Source: Euglena gracilis
Taxonomy: Eukaryota; Euglenida; Euglenophyceae; Euglenales
Direction: 5' to 3'
NCBI GenBank assembly: GCA_039621445.1
Contig: CP154955.1
Coordinates: 17,030,691-17,094,690 of the forward strand
DNA length: 64,000 nucleotides
Shown here: positions 10,291 through 19,654 of the stretch, piece by piece
How positions within the stretch are numbered: position 1 is the first letter of the stretch
Layout: each line of letters starts with the position of its first letter
Position numbers and translations under genes: made by a program
Notes under the pieces: generated by a model
Databases searched by the model: none
The model's input: the letters and a program-made list of their open reading frames with translations, nothing else
What the model was told of the DNA's origin: nothing

Positions 10291-10990
10291 AACGGCTAAA
10301 TCGAACAGAGGGAAAAGTGTACAAAATGGCCTGAAATGGCCAAATTGGCCAAAAAAACGCCCGTATCTCGGGCTGGGCGGGGAGTTGCGGGGAAACCAAA
10401 ATCCCAGTAGATAGAGCGAGCGTTCCAAGGGCTTCAATTTAGGTCTCCGGACATTTCCTTTGATTTTGCATCATTTTCGAGAAATTTTGAAAACATCGAT
10501 TTTTTGACCCCCCACCCCCCGAAAACGGCCAAGTCGAACAGAGGGAAAAGTGTACAAAACGGCCAGCTGCGCCGAAAACGGCCGTATCTCGGGCTGGGCG
10601 GGGAGTTGCGGGGAAATCAAAATACCAGCAGATGGGGCGTTCCAAGGGCTTCAAATTAGGTCTCCGGACATTTCCTTTGATTTGGCTTCATTTTGGAGAT
10701 ATTTTGAAAATTGACATTTTTTGGCCGTCCAAAGGGGGGGGGCTCATCCAGGGGGGGCGGGTAAATCCTACCGAGTTTGGACCCCTTCGCGCGTGAATAA
10801 CTCGGGCCTGGCGGGGAGTTGGGGGTCAAACCCAGGTGATTCGGAAACTAGGAATCCAGTCGCTCGCGACTGAAAAAAAAAAATCCGGGAACCGGGCCGG
10901 GATCATGGTGATAATCCGTCGGTTCCCGAGGTGGCCCCGACCCGGGGGGGGGCCCCCGGGGGCGGGGGGGGGGGGGGGGGGGGAGGGGGG
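10266..10990 (+). repeat. Middle/right block of the composite element with internal duplication
   Basis: 10270-10505 and 10515-10730 are imperfect copies of one another (GAACAGAGGGAAAAGTGTAC; GGGGAGTTGCGGGGAAA; TTAGGTCTCCGGACATTTCC). A single copy stands at 26345-26560. 10735-10950 matches 26576-26790 almost exactly (CTCGGGCCTGGCGGGGAGTT; GGGCCGGGATCATGGTGATA). Confidence 0.9.
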
Positions 10991-11027
10991 GGGGGTCGCG
11001 GGGGGGGGGTTTCCGTAGGAGGAGGTT

Positions 11028-11457
11028 CGAGCTCGAACGTTCGAGCTCGAGCCTCCTCGAACGTTTTTAAGCCCCCCCCCCTCAAAGGGGGGGGGCTTAA
11101 AAACGTTCGAGGACCCTCCTCGAATGTCCTCGAACGACGTTCGAGGAGGGTCTCGAACCTCCTCGAATGACCTCGAACGACGTTCGAGGAGGGTCTCGAA
11201 CCTCCTCGAACGACCTCGAACGACATTCGAGGAGGGTCTCGAACCTCCTCGAACGTCCTCAAACGACATTCGAGGAGGGTCTCGAACCTCCTCGAACGAG
11301 CTCGAACGACGTTCGAGGAGGGTCTCGAACCTCCTCGAACCAGCTCGAACGACATTCGAGGAGGGTCTCGAACCTCCTCGAACGACCTCGAACGACGTTC
11401 GAGGAGGGACCTCGAACCTCCTCGAACGTCCTCGAACGACACTCGAGGAGGTTCGAG
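11028..11457. repeat. Hairpin array 1 (~43-bp units)
   Basis: About nine units of TTCGAGGAGGGTCTCGAACC followed by TCCTCGAACGACCTCGAACG. Each unit folds on itself because TTCGAGGAGG pairs with CCTCCTCGAA. At 11028-11110 the array begins with a large palindrome centred on a C-run/G-run hairpin (AAGCCCCCCCCC...GGGGGGGGGCTT). Array 2 at 14577-14990 uses the same unit. Confidence 0.95.
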
Positions 11458-11566
11458 ACCACCCTCCTCCTGCGTACATGCATACAGCTTTCAACACGAA
11501 CGTCCTCGGCAAAGTTTGCGTTCGGTTCTTTTTTTTTGGTTTTTTGGTTTTTGGGATTTTTTTCAG

Positions 11567-11619
11567 AAACGACCACCAAGCAGGCGAGACCTGTTCCCTC
11601 ACGACATGTGATTGGGTTG
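11567..11619 (+). CDS. Possible 53-nt exon with ideal splice signals
   Basis: A T-rich tract ending TTTTTTTCAG precedes the segment and TTG|GTAAGT follows it, both close to consensus. Two of three frames are open; one reads NDHQAGETCSLTTCDWV. The flanks are repeats, so this could be a retained fragment of a captured or decayed gene rather than a live exon. Confidence 0.4.
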
Positions 11620-11812
11620 GTAAGTTAAACTTCTCAAATTCCCCCCTCCCCTCGCTCCCTACTCGCAGGAATGCACACATTCAAAATATTTTAATTCAAA
11701 AATCTTCCCAAACCAAGAGAATTTCTGAGATTATTTGAAGGAATAGGGTTAGGGTCAAGATTTCATCCCCCAATGGTTGCAACCATCCCGCTCATCGTTG
11801 CTATATTTCCCT

Positions 11813-11965
11813 CTACAGGGTACACAGCGAACCCAAAGAGTCGCCCAACTAGGGTTAAAAACATGGGGGGACCCGAGCGAGGCGCCTAAGTCGCCGAGCG
11901 AGGGTCCCCCCATGTGTATTAACCCTAGTTGGGCGACTCTTTGGGGTAGCTGGTGCCCTGTAGGG
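11813..11965. mobile_element. Foldback element, copy 1 (~150 bp)
   Basis: Two arms of about 70 bp: AAAGAGTCGCCCAACTAGGG pairs with CCCTAGTTGGGCGACTCTTT, and outer CTACAGGGTACAC pairs approximately with GGTGCCCTGTAG. Loop region GAGCGAGGCGCC..CGCCGAGCGAG. Confidence 0.9.
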
Positions 11966-12760
11966 GGAAATTTTCCACGCAGTGTAAAAGAGACATATTT
12001 TGTCTTTTGCAGAATGCACTGATTGTTCGATTTTTTTTTCAAAGAATCAAATACCGAGTGAATTTCTGAGGTTATTAGAAGGAATAGGGTTAGGGTCAAG
12101 ATTTCACCGCGCCACCCACCCCCAACCCACACCCCCCACCCCCCCATATCTCCCCGCACCCCCCCCCACCCCCCGCCCCCCGCTCGCCCCCCCCCCCCCC
12201 CACACCCCCCACACCCCCCAACGTCACGTCATTTCACATGGCCTTTTTTAATTTGTATTTTTTATACACACATATATTTTTTTCCGTTTCTCTTTTTATT
12301 GTTTTATTTGGAATGTCTGCAAAAGAATTTTTTGATGCTGTTTCACTGTGACCAAAAAGAGTTTCTCGGGCAATTTTTCCTCCCGCAGGAATGCACTCAT
12401 TCAATTGTATTTTCATTCAACACACAATACCCCCCCCACCCCCCCCCCCCCCCCTATCTCCCCGCCCCCCCCAAGGCCCCCCCCCCCACACCCCCCACAC
12501 CCCCACACCCCGCCCCCCCACCCCCCCCACACCCCCCTCACGTCATTTCACATGACCTTTTTTATTTTTTGTTTTTTTATAACATATATTTTTTCCGTTT
12601 CTCTGTTTATTTTTTTTTGTTATTTCTGCTAAAGAATTTGTTGATGCTGTTTGACTTTCGCCAAAAATAGTTTCTGAGGTTATTCGAAGGAGTAGGGTTA
12701 GGGTCGCGATTCTGGTCCAAACAGCAGAATACTTTCCGCTCACCGTTGTTAGATTGGTCT

Positions 12761-12912
12761 CTACAAGGTACCCAGCGAACCCAAAGAGCCGCCCAACTAG
12801 GGTTAAAAACATGGGGGGACCCGAGCGAGGCGCCGAAGGCGCCGAGCGAGGGTCCCCCCATGTGTATTAACCCTAGTTGGGCGGCTCTTTGGGGTAGCTG
12901 GTACCTTGTAGG
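12761..12912. mobile_element. Foldback element, copy 2
   Basis: Same structure as 11813-11965: CTACAAGGTACC and GGTACCTTGTAG at the ends, AAAGAGCCGCCCAACTAGGG and its complement inside, with a GGCGCCGAAGGCGCC apex. Confidence 0.9.
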
Positions 12913-13393
12913 GGCCAATTTATCACGCCCTAGACCCCCCACCCCCACCCCCCCCCCCCCACACCCCTACTCACCCCCACACCCCCCATACCCCCCACAC
13001 TTCACGTGACTTCACGTGACCTTTTTTATTTTTTATTTTTTAACTTTATTTTATTTTTGTTTTTTCCTTTTTTTATTTTTTTTATTACTAGTAAATAATT
13101 TCCTAATGGCGTTTCACTGTGGCCAAAAAGAATTCATGAGGTTATTTGAAGGAGTACGGTTAGGGTTCCGATTTTCATCCAAACAGCAGAACATTTTCCG
13201 CTCTTTGTTTTTATAACATATATTTTTTCCGTTTCTCTGTTTATTTTTTTTGTTATTTCAGCAAAAGAATTTTTTGATGCTGTTTCACTGTCGTCAAAAA
13301 GAGTTTCTGAGGTTATTCGAAGGAGTAGGGTTAGGGTCGCGATTCTGGTCCAAACAGCAGAATATTTTCCGCTCACCGTTGTTAGATTGGTCT

Positions 13394-13545
13394 CTACAAG
13401 GTACCCAGCGAACCCAAAGAGCCGCCCAACTAGGGTTAAAAACATGGGGGGACCCGAGCGAGGCGCCGAAGGCGCCGAGCGAGGGTCCCCCCATGTGTAT
13501 TAACCCTAGTTGGGCGGCTCTTTGGGGTAGCTGGTACCTTGTAGG
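13394..13545. mobile_element. Foldback element, copy 3
   Basis: Nearly identical to copy 2. Immediate flanks also match copy 2 (GTTAGATTGGTCT on the left, CCAATTTATCACGCC on the right), so the whole module was duplicated. A solo left end remains at 13836-13865. Confidence 0.9.
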
Positions 13546-14023
13546 GCCCAATTTATCACGCCTCAGTTCCTCTCCCCCGCCACTGATGTCTTTTTACATG
13601 ACCTGTGTTTAATTATTTCAAATTTTGAGTTTTTATTTATTTTTTTTTTTAATATTCATTCTTTTTAATCCGTTTTTCTTATGTTTCCGTTTCTCTTTTT
13701 ATTGCTTTATTTTTGGTATTTCTGCAAAAGAATTTTTTGATGCTGTTTCTCAGGTTATTCGAAGGAGTAGGGTTAGGGTCACGATTCTGGTCCAAACAGC
13801 AGAACACTTTCCGCTCATCGTTGTTAGATTGGTCTCTACAAGGTACCCAGCGAACCCAAAGAGCCTCCTCCTCCTCCCCCCGGCTGCTGATGTGTTTTAA
13901 CATGGCCCGTGTTTTTTTCAAAATTTGTGTTTTTTTTTTATTTATTTTTTTAATTCATTTTTTAATGCGTTTTTCTCGTGTTTCTGTTTTATGTTTTTTT
14001 GGAAAAAAAACCAAAATCAGCAC

Positions 14024-14106
14024 TATGGGATTCGAACCCACGCACCCTGACTGGCCTGGATTTGCAGCCGCCAACCCTAACCACTCGGGTAGTTGCCCAA
14101 TGACAC
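14024..14106 (-). pseudogene. tRNA-like sequence (Cys-like, degenerate)
   Basis: Minus strand: a D-arm ACCC-GAGTGGTTA-GGGT, an anticodon loop CTGCAAA (anticodon GCA), and a T-arm GTGGG-TTCGAAT-CCCAT. The anticodon stem is mismatched and the acceptor ends do not pair, so it should not be a functional tRNA. Confidence 0.6.
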
Positions 14107-14298
14107 CGATTTTTTTTGGAGATGGCATTTTTGCAAAAGAATTCTCTGATGATGTTTCGCTGTGGCCAAAAAGAATCTCTGACGTCACTTGAAGGTGTGG
14201 CATGTGTGCTTTCAGTCATTTCAGTCAATTCCGGGTCAACGACTGCTTTCACTCATTTCCAACCGTCTCACTCTCACTGAGCACTTGCCCAAGTGGTC

Positions 14299-14381
14299 AA
14301 AGTCAAGGGCTCCAAAAACCAGTCGCTCTGGTTGCGCGGGTTCGAATCCCGCAGTGCTCGCTATTTTTGTGTCAAAAATGG
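14299..14381 (+). pseudogene. tRNA-like sequence with long variable arm
   Basis: Acceptor strands GAGCACT and AGTGCTC pair perfectly. A variable-arm hairpin CCAG-TCGCT-CTGG and a T-arm GCGGG-TTCGAAT-CCCGC are present. The D-arm and anticodon arm do not fold normally, so I call it a tRNA pseudogene or a SINE head. Confidence 0.55.
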
Positions 14382-14388
14382 CATTTTG

Positions 14389-14440
14389 GCCAAGTAGTCC
14401 GTTCTGGGTGCGTGGGTTCGAATCCCACTGTGCTCACTTT
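14389..14440 (+). pseudogene. Truncated tRNA-like 3' part
   Basis: Contains TGGGTGCGTGGGTTCGAATC and CCACTGTGCTC, matching the 3' halves of the two neighbours. Preceded by GTCAAAAATGGCATTTTGG, which recurs directly after it. Confidence 0.55.
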
Positions 14441-14576
14441 TTTTTGTCCCAAAAGTGTCAAAAATGGCATTTTGGGCATTTTTTTGGGCAATGTGTGGGC
14501 CAAATTTTTCGTCCCAGCGCTGCGCGCCGGGACCCAAAATTTGGTCAAACCTCTGAAAAGGGGTCCTCTGACCGCC

Positions 14577-14990
14577 GTTCGAGGAGGGGACCTCGAACCT
14601 CCTCGAACCTCCTCGAACGACATTCGAGGAGGGACCTCGAACCTCCTCGAATGACCTCGAACGACATTCGAGGAGGGTCTCGAACCTCCTCGAATGTCCT
14701 CGAACGACATTCGAGGAGGGTGTCGAACCTCCTCGAACGTCCTCGAACGACGTTCGAGGAGGGTCTCGAACCTCCTCGAATGTCCTCGAACGACGTTCGA
14801 GGAGGGTCTCGAACCTCCTCGAATGACCTCGAACGACGTTCGAGGAGGGTCTCGAACCTCCTCGAACGTCCTCGAACGACATTCGAGGAGGGTCTCGAAC
14901 CTCCTCGAATGTCGTTCGAGCATGTTCGAGGAGGGTCTCGAACCTCCTCGAATGTCGTTCGAGGAGGTTCGAGGAGGTTCGAGACCCTCC
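14577..14990. repeat. Hairpin array 2 (~43-bp units)
   Basis: Same unit as 11028-11457, about nine copies, ending in direct GAGGAGGTTCGAGGAGGTTC repeats. Confidence 0.95.
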
Positions 14991-15159
14991 TCCTACGGAC
15001 CATCCCACTACCGTAACCCTCCCGGGGGGGGTCGAGGGGGGGGTTTCGCCAGGGGTAAGCTTCGCTCTTACCCATAAAGGGATAAGAGCTCAGCGACCCC
15101 CCCCTACCACCTACCTCAATACCGAAGGGCTTCCCATCCATCCCTGGGGGGGGGGGGCT

Positions 15160-15435
15160 GGGTTGAGGGGCCCCCAACCAGTCTGCATGGACATCTCCGA
15201 GTGACTGGGTTAAACCTGAAGGCCCTTAGCTCACCGAATGCCTGTGTTCTTGTTTGGGCACGGCGAACCCCAAATCCAGAACCAACAAGACGGATGTGCC
15301 CCTCCTCTATGTGGTACCCCCCTCCCGGGCACTTGCTCGGGCCACGATTGAAGGCAACCCGGGGGGCCAACCTTACAGGGCCAAGTTCGCATTTTAAGAC
15401 TTTCACCAGACCATGCGCAAAATAAGCCAAAACTC
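15160..15435. other. Possible minus-strand exon region, unresolved
   Basis: The minus strand reads HIRLVGSGFGVRRAQTRTQAF before a TTCG|GTGAGC donor near 15232. The plus strand is also open. The phrase GGGCCAAGTT(C/T)GCAT appears at 15382 and 15679, showing a local duplication. Confidence 0.3.
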
Positions 15436-15630
15436 TTTACCTCCCCCCCCTTGTCGTTGGCACGCCAATGTTCCAGGAGAGTGCCGTTGACACGGGGGGG
15501 GGGGGGTGTCAACGACATATGCCATGTCAATGTCACTGTGATTCAATGGGTAGTGTTCCAGGAAAGTGTCGTTGACACGGGGGGTGTGTCAACGACACGC
15601 CGTGTCAACGACAAGGGGGGGGGAGGTAAA
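15436..15630. mobile_element. Foldback element, family E, short form
   Basis: Ends read TTTACCTCCCCCCCCTTGTC and GACAAGGGGGGGGGAGGTAAA, perfect inverted repeats apart from run length. Inside, GTTGACACGG and GTGTCAACGAC motifs alternate. A longer relative with a gene fragment inside is at 40895-41288. Confidence 0.9.
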
Positions 15631-15639
15631 TAAAAAGGG

Positions 15640-16145
15640 GGGCCAAAATTGCAAGCTTAGGCCGGAGGCCAACTTTAGAGGGGCCAAGTTTGCATGTAAG
15701 GAGGAGGGCCAAGCGCCTGGGGGGGGGGGGGTATGGCGCTGAGGAGTCGGCTGCAATCCCGGCCTCAGAACACTGGCCAGAAGGTCATTTGCATTGCATG
15801 TCTTGGATATCCAGTGTCCAATCCAATGTCCTGGATGGGGTGGGGGTGTTTGTGCCCCGGAACCTTTCAATGGGCAAAGCAGGCCAGCGAAAGGGGCCAC
15901 CTCCACCGTTTGGCACATGAATTGTTTGCCCGTTGTAGACCGAGCGAAGCTGCCCCAGACGGCGGGAAGGGGGTCGGCCCATCACGCTGCCAGGGAGCCA
16001 GCCCGGCCCTCCAGACCCAGAGGACGTGCAAAGGGGTGACTCAAATGAGCACAAAAGGTCATTGACCAATGCGGTTCGTTCAAGTGAAGGCAGGAGATCT
16101 CATGGGAGGGAAAAATGCACCCTTTATCACAAACTGTGTCTCAAA
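15640..16145. other. No resolved gene
   Basis: GC-rich mixed sequence with several open frames on both strands. A small direct repeat, TGTCTTGGAT/TGTCCTGGAT, occurs at 15800-15836. No splice pair is convincing. Confidence 0.35.
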
Positions 16146-16148
16146 CAG

Positions 16149-16271
16149 CAATAAAGGCAGACTGGCAGAAAAATGGGCGAAAACTGTAAACCTGAGTGGT
16201 TTTGATTGCAAATGGCTGCCGCCAGTTGATGGTTGTACAGCATTTTTTCTTCGTTTTACCGGCATTTTCAG
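16149..16271 (+). CDS. Candidate internal exon, hypothetical protein
   Basis: Preceded by CTGTGTCTCAAACAG and followed by TTTTCAG|GTGCTG. The 123-nt segment is open for 40 codons (phase 2 in, phase 2 out) and reads NKGRLAEKWAKTVNLSGFDC then KWLPPVDGCTAFFLRFTGIF. Composition is balanced with two cysteines and three aromatic clusters. Codon use is not GC-biased, unlike the minus-strand exon set. The opposite strand is also open, so the strand is not certain. Confidence 0.4.
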
Positions 16272-16379
16272 GTGCTGCCTAATTTCAGATGGGGATTTAG
16301 TAAACAGCTAACTCCTGTAGGGAGATTTCCAAACTTCAGTTTTTCATCCTTTTGAGCGGTGATTTCAAAAAAAAAACTC

Positions 16380-17350
16380 GTATCACACTTGGTATTGCAT
16401 TCTATGTCTGCTCGAAAAGACTTAATCGTATGGGATCACCCTGTTAAGGAATTGCCCCATGCTTCAGAGAATGGAACACCGTTTAAGCAAAATGGTCAAC
16501 CTGTCCCAAAGTTGGCGCAGGGGGGCAGGGTTGCAAGTTGCTGTGGGAACACAGCCCAGGGGTCAACTCAGTTTGTGTGCAAGAAAAGGAGGCAAGCTGG
16601 GGTGTGCAAAATTTCTTCCCCCCAAGGTGACCACGGAGGAGATAGGCGGTGGGTCCAGCTGGAGTCTCCCTGGGGGGTCTGGCAGGGTTTACTTAATTGC
16701 GAGCTCTTGCAAAACAGGTTGCGTCAATCCCAGTTATACGGGCGATTATCCACCAGCCAAAAAAATCGACTGTGGAAAAAAAAAACTGGGCAGGGCTGAA
16801 AGGGAAGGCGAGGTGGGGGGGGGTGACCCCCCACACTATGGCACCGCGAGAGAGATTCCTTCAGCGCCAAAGGCGCTGAAGGAAATTTTGGCCTACAAAT
16901 CGGTGCCCCTGGAAATACAGGAGAGGGTGGTGGGGGAGGGTTGGACCACCCCCCCCCACCCGCTACCCAGGGGATTCACGTACAGCCGTGCAACCGGGTG
17001 ATCGGTTGCCTTGGACCCGGGACTCCTTGTGCGTAAGGCAGACCTCCATCAACTGCAGAATGTAGGGGGAGAGGTGAAGAGAGGGGCGACGCATGCACAG
17101 GGTCAAGAGCAGACCAATGCTGCTTGTGCTTCAGGAAGGGCCAGCCTCCTGGGGAAAGAATCACCCCAGGGCACAAAATGCTGGCCCAACCCCCTCCGGT
17201 CGAATCAACATGTGGACCTCTTTCTTTTGCCTTTGGCAAGGTGGGCCATTATCACTTCCACTGGCAGTCTGTGTAAAATGGTCCCTGGGTGATATCCAAT
17301 TGTTTTTGGGGGGGAGGTGGAGGACCCTGAGCAAAGGTGTGGCCTGGACC
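16380..17350. other. Mixed region with a possible transposase-like N-terminus and a family B fragment
   Basis: Plus-strand ORF beginning near 16395 (ATG at 16404 region) reads ARKDLIVWDHPVKELP and continues to GTPFKQNGQPVPK. The W-x-H spacing is loosely like the start of a BED-type zinc finger, but the cysteine pair that should follow is not clean. 16850-16980 is a family B fragment (CAGCGCCAAAGGCGCTGAAG hairpin; ATCGGTGCCCCTGGAAATAC). Further plus frames up to a GGCAAG|GTGGGC donor at 17240 are undecided. Confidence 0.3.
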
Positions 17351-17353
17351 ATG

Positions 17354-17625
17354 CTTGTGCTTACCGACCCGGGGGGAGGGGGGTGGGTGAGTGGGTGCTA
17401 TAGGGTGCCTGCCAATAGCAGGCACACCACCAGGGGGGTCCAAGGGGACCCAGAAAATTTTCATTGAAAATGGCCTTTTCCGGGCGCCCGGCGCAGAAGT
17501 CGGAGGGGGTGCCTGCTATGGGATGCTATGCAGGCACCCGGCGGGGGGGTCGGACGGGTGCTATAGGGTGCATGCCCCTAGCACCCACCCCCCCCCTGTG
17601 GGGTAGGCACCCGACTAAGCACAAG
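17354..17625. mobile_element. TIR element, family A copy 2, with 9-10 bp target-site duplication
   Basis: Termini ATGCTTGTGCTTACCGAC and GACTAAGCACAAGCCT. Directly outside, GGCCTGGACC (left) and GGCCTGGACA (right) repeat 9 of 10 bases. Internal hairpins GTGCCTGC..GCAGGCAC and the block AATGGCCTTTTCCG are shared with copy 1. Confidence 0.85.
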
Positions 17626-17788
17626 CCTGGCCTGGACAGAGGGACGGTGATGGGAGAAAGACACGGACTGCCTCCCTCCAGCACGGCTGCTGGCAGAGAC
17701 AAGGATGGATGTTGGAAATCCAGAAGGAAGTGTGTGGGGGGTGGAGGGGTGATTTCTTAGCAACAGTGACTTCCATTTTTGTGTGCAG

Positions 17789-18202
17789 GCAACCCACATA
17801 GAGATTATTGTATTTCATCAGAGATGGCAAACCTTTGCAACTGTCCAAATACCGAAAAAAAAACGAACATTAACTTAGACAAGGGAGTCTGCATCCCCCC
17901 AGCCAACCCCCAAAATGCCTCGAGCAAAATCATCCAGGGTCATACATCACCCAGAGTAATTTAATTCACTGCCGGCTGACTCCGAAGTTGAGGACTCGGG
18001 GGGGGTGGGGCTTTGAAGAGCCACCCTCTCTCCACAAGCTCCCAAGGTGCCAACATTTCACCCCAACGGCCAACTCAGGTTTCGGTGCAACCCTTGCCAG
18101 GAACTGCCTCCAGACAGGCCAGAGAAGACAAGGGAAGGAGACAAGTCCCTGTGGGGATTTGGCCTGAAGGAGTTCCTCGGGGAATGGAGGGCAATGTTCT
18201 GA
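17789..18202 (+). CDS. Last two exons of a hypothetical protein
   Basis: Exon 1 (17789-17938) follows CCATTTTTGTGTGCAG and reads HRDYCISSEMANLCNCPN then LDKGVCIPPANPQNASSK, ending at CCAGG|GTCATA (phase 1). Exon 2 starts at 18101 after GCAACCCTTGCCAG. In phase 0 it reads PEKTREGDKSLWGFGLKEF, then LGEWRAMF and TGA at 18200-18202. In phase 1, which fits exon 1, it reads TASRQAREDKGRRQVPVG and stays open to a TAA near 18251. Both are protein-like, so the reading of exon 2 is open. The four cysteines in exon 1 suggest an extracellular or zinc-binding segment. Family unknown. Confidence 0.5.
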
Positions 18203-18251
18203 GGCCACCACAGACAAAAAAAAAATGCAAAAAGACTGTATTTTTCACATA

Positions 18252-18482
18252 AACCCGCCCCCCCCCCAAATAACCTGGCGGGGTCCTTGGTCCTGGCGGG
18301 GGTCGAATAACTTGGCGGGGGGAGGGGCAAAAGGATGGTTCCAGTAACTTGGCACCCCCTTTTTAGGCAAAATTCCTTTATGGCGCTGAAAAAAAGGGCC
18401 CAAATAACCTGACATGGGGGGCAGGGCCAAAAGTTGGTTCCAATAACCTGGCACGCCGCCAGGTTATTTGGGGGGGGGGGGG
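18252..18482. mobile_element. MITE-like element, family F copy 1
   Basis: Ends CCCCCAAATAACCTGGCGGG and CGCCAGGTTATTTGGGGG are inverted repeats. The motif AATAACYTGGC occurs five times inside in either exact or near form (AATAACTTGGC, AGTAACTTGGC, AATAACCTGAC). A second copy is at 50183-50416. Confidence 0.9.
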
Positions 18483-18489
18483 TACTGGT

Positions 18490-19120
18490 ACTCGTGATCA
18501 GAAGCAAGGAGGAATTGGTCGCAATTTTGCGGCCATACCAAGGAAAATTAACTTTTTTGACACATGGCCCTTGTGGGTCACTTGGCACATATTCCAATAA
18601 TATCTTTTGAACTTTGTTTGAACACGTACAAACAATAATGTTGTGCAGTTTCAATAAACGTCCTTATATTTTGTTCAATTTGTGTTGACATTACTTTTTG
18701 CCATCATTAGTTTGGCACAAATGAGAAAACCTTGCAACCTGCATGACTGCCCAACCCTTTTTCCGGGACCAGACCATACCACGTTTACTGACCTGGGGAG
18801 GGGGGGGGTATTTTGCACTGTCAAAAAACCCAGTCAGTCACGTTTTTGAAAAGTGGTCAGTCACTTCCTACTCCGGGGGGGGGGGGCAGTCTCCAGCCAA
18901 CAAACAACTTGATTTTGGTCACTTTTTCGAGAGACAAAATGGTGCCTTCAGTTTCCTGGTTTTGGTGGTGTAAAAAAACCACCCCCAGCCGGGGTAGAAC
19001 CCGCCTTAAGCAATGGTATAGACCGGATTGGACACGTTTAAAACAAAATGAGGATCAGATGTGAACACTGAGGCAGTGGAAGGGGTTCGAATTCAGTAGT
19101 TGCATCCTGCTCCCTGCTGG
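18490..19120. other. No supported gene
   Basis: AT-rich unique sequence to 18740, then a block with CAGTCAGTCAC motifs (18830-18875) shared with 22966, 44325, 60115 and 60230. Nothing coding could be supported. Confidence 0.4.
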
Positions 19121-19123
19121 CAG

Positions 19124-19203
19124 AAGGGGGGCACAGGGGAAAGGCGGAAGACTTTGCGAAGAGAATGGTGCAGGCAAAGGACAGCGTGACGAGAGGAGAT
19201 GAG
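19124..19203 (+). CDS. Internal exon, helical basic/acidic peptide
   Basis: Strong acceptor GTTGCATCCTGCTCCCTGCTGGCAG and donor GATGAG|GTAGGG bound an 80-nt exon. Only one frame is open across both borders (two leading bases, then 26 codons, phase 0 out). It reads RGKAEDFAKRMVQAKDSV then TRGDE, with charged-hydrophobic spacing typical of an alpha helix. The next plus-strand candidate is the GC-rich segment at 19660-19815, but a (CACG)n tract intervenes. Family unknown. Confidence 0.6.
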
Positions 19204-19439
19204 GTAGGGGGTGGAGGTGGGGGGGGCAGAAGGGCAGGAAGTAACAATTCATGCAAACATATGAACAGCTGCCCGACAGCTCTAAGGCGTGAGTTTGGAC
19301 CTCCACATTTGCGTCCGCAGGGGTGAGTTTTTTCAAGCAATGGAGCATCACTGCTGCAAAAAAAAGTGCTTTGTGCGAGTGCATTAAATGCCAGCATGTG
19401 CACCATGTGTGGGTAGGTGGTTGTGGGTGTGCGCGCATG

Positions 19440-19502
19440 TTCGTGCATACACACACGCACGCACAGACGGACGCACACACACACACACACACACGTACGC
19501 AT

Positions 19503-19541
<39 letters not shown>

Positions 19542-19562
19542 CCACGCACGCACGCAAGCAAG
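19440..19562. repeat. (ACGC)n and (AC)n microsatellite
   Basis: Alternating purine-pyrimidine tract of ACGCACGC, ACACAC and GCATGC steps. Confidence 0.95.
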
Positions 19563-19654
19563 CACTGCATGCATACATGTGTGCACGGATGCTGCATATC
19601 ATTGCTTTAAAGAGAGGCACCTGGGGCATGGCTGCAAATGCGCTTGAGCGCTCA

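Larger units (their letters stand above)
11700..14190. repeat. Cluster of duplicated modules with AGGGTTAGGGT motif
   Basis: At least five partial copies of one module occur. Each contains GCAAAAGAATTTTTTGATGC, a GTTTC(A/T)CTGTG..CCAAAAAGA block, GAAGGA(A/G)TAGGGTTAGGGTC and, in four, TTCCGCTCA(C/T)CGTTG leading into the ~150-bp foldback. Copies start near 11700, 12300, 12620, 13090, 13240, 13715 and 14120. Between them lie C-rich runs (12110-12220, 12428-12540, 12935-13000) and T-rich runs. Confidence 0.8.
6934..15150. mobile_element. Expanded copy of a composite TIR element
   Basis: The left end reads CAGGGATGGATGGGAAGCC (6934) and the right end is its reverse complement GGCTTCCCATCCATCCCTG (about 15128-15147). 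The same termini bound the 1.4-kb copy at 25568-26972. Shared internal blocks occur in the same order in both: the left block (6934-7468), the 163-bp unit, a block with GTATCTCGGGCTNGGCGGGG (10266-10990), and the right block (15045-15150). The extra length here comes from tandem arrays (19-bp, 163-bp and hairpin units) and a 3.5-kb insertion of other modules between 11 and 15 kb. No transposase frame was seen. Confidence 0.65.

Noticed and set aside
8319-10300. Many 60-230 codon ORFs rich in Phe/Arg/Lys or Asp/Gly/His
   Set aside because: They follow the 19-bp and 163-bp repeat periods in several frames on both strands, so they are translated tandem repeats.
11124-11738. 204-284 codon Arg/Ser/Glu-rich ORFs
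   Set aside because: Translation of the 43-bp hairpin array; the unit is read in all frames.
11740-13780. Telomere or interstitial telomeric array
   Set aside because: AGGGTTAGGGT occurs once per module, not in tandem runs.
14299-14381. Functional tRNA gene
   Set aside because: The acceptor, variable and T arms are good, but the D and anticodon arms do not fold and no clear anticodon can be assigned.
16404-16660. BED-type zinc finger of a hAT transposase
   Set aside because: The W-x-H start is suggestive, but the expected C-x2-C and distal H-x-H are not in the same frame; kept only as a remark.
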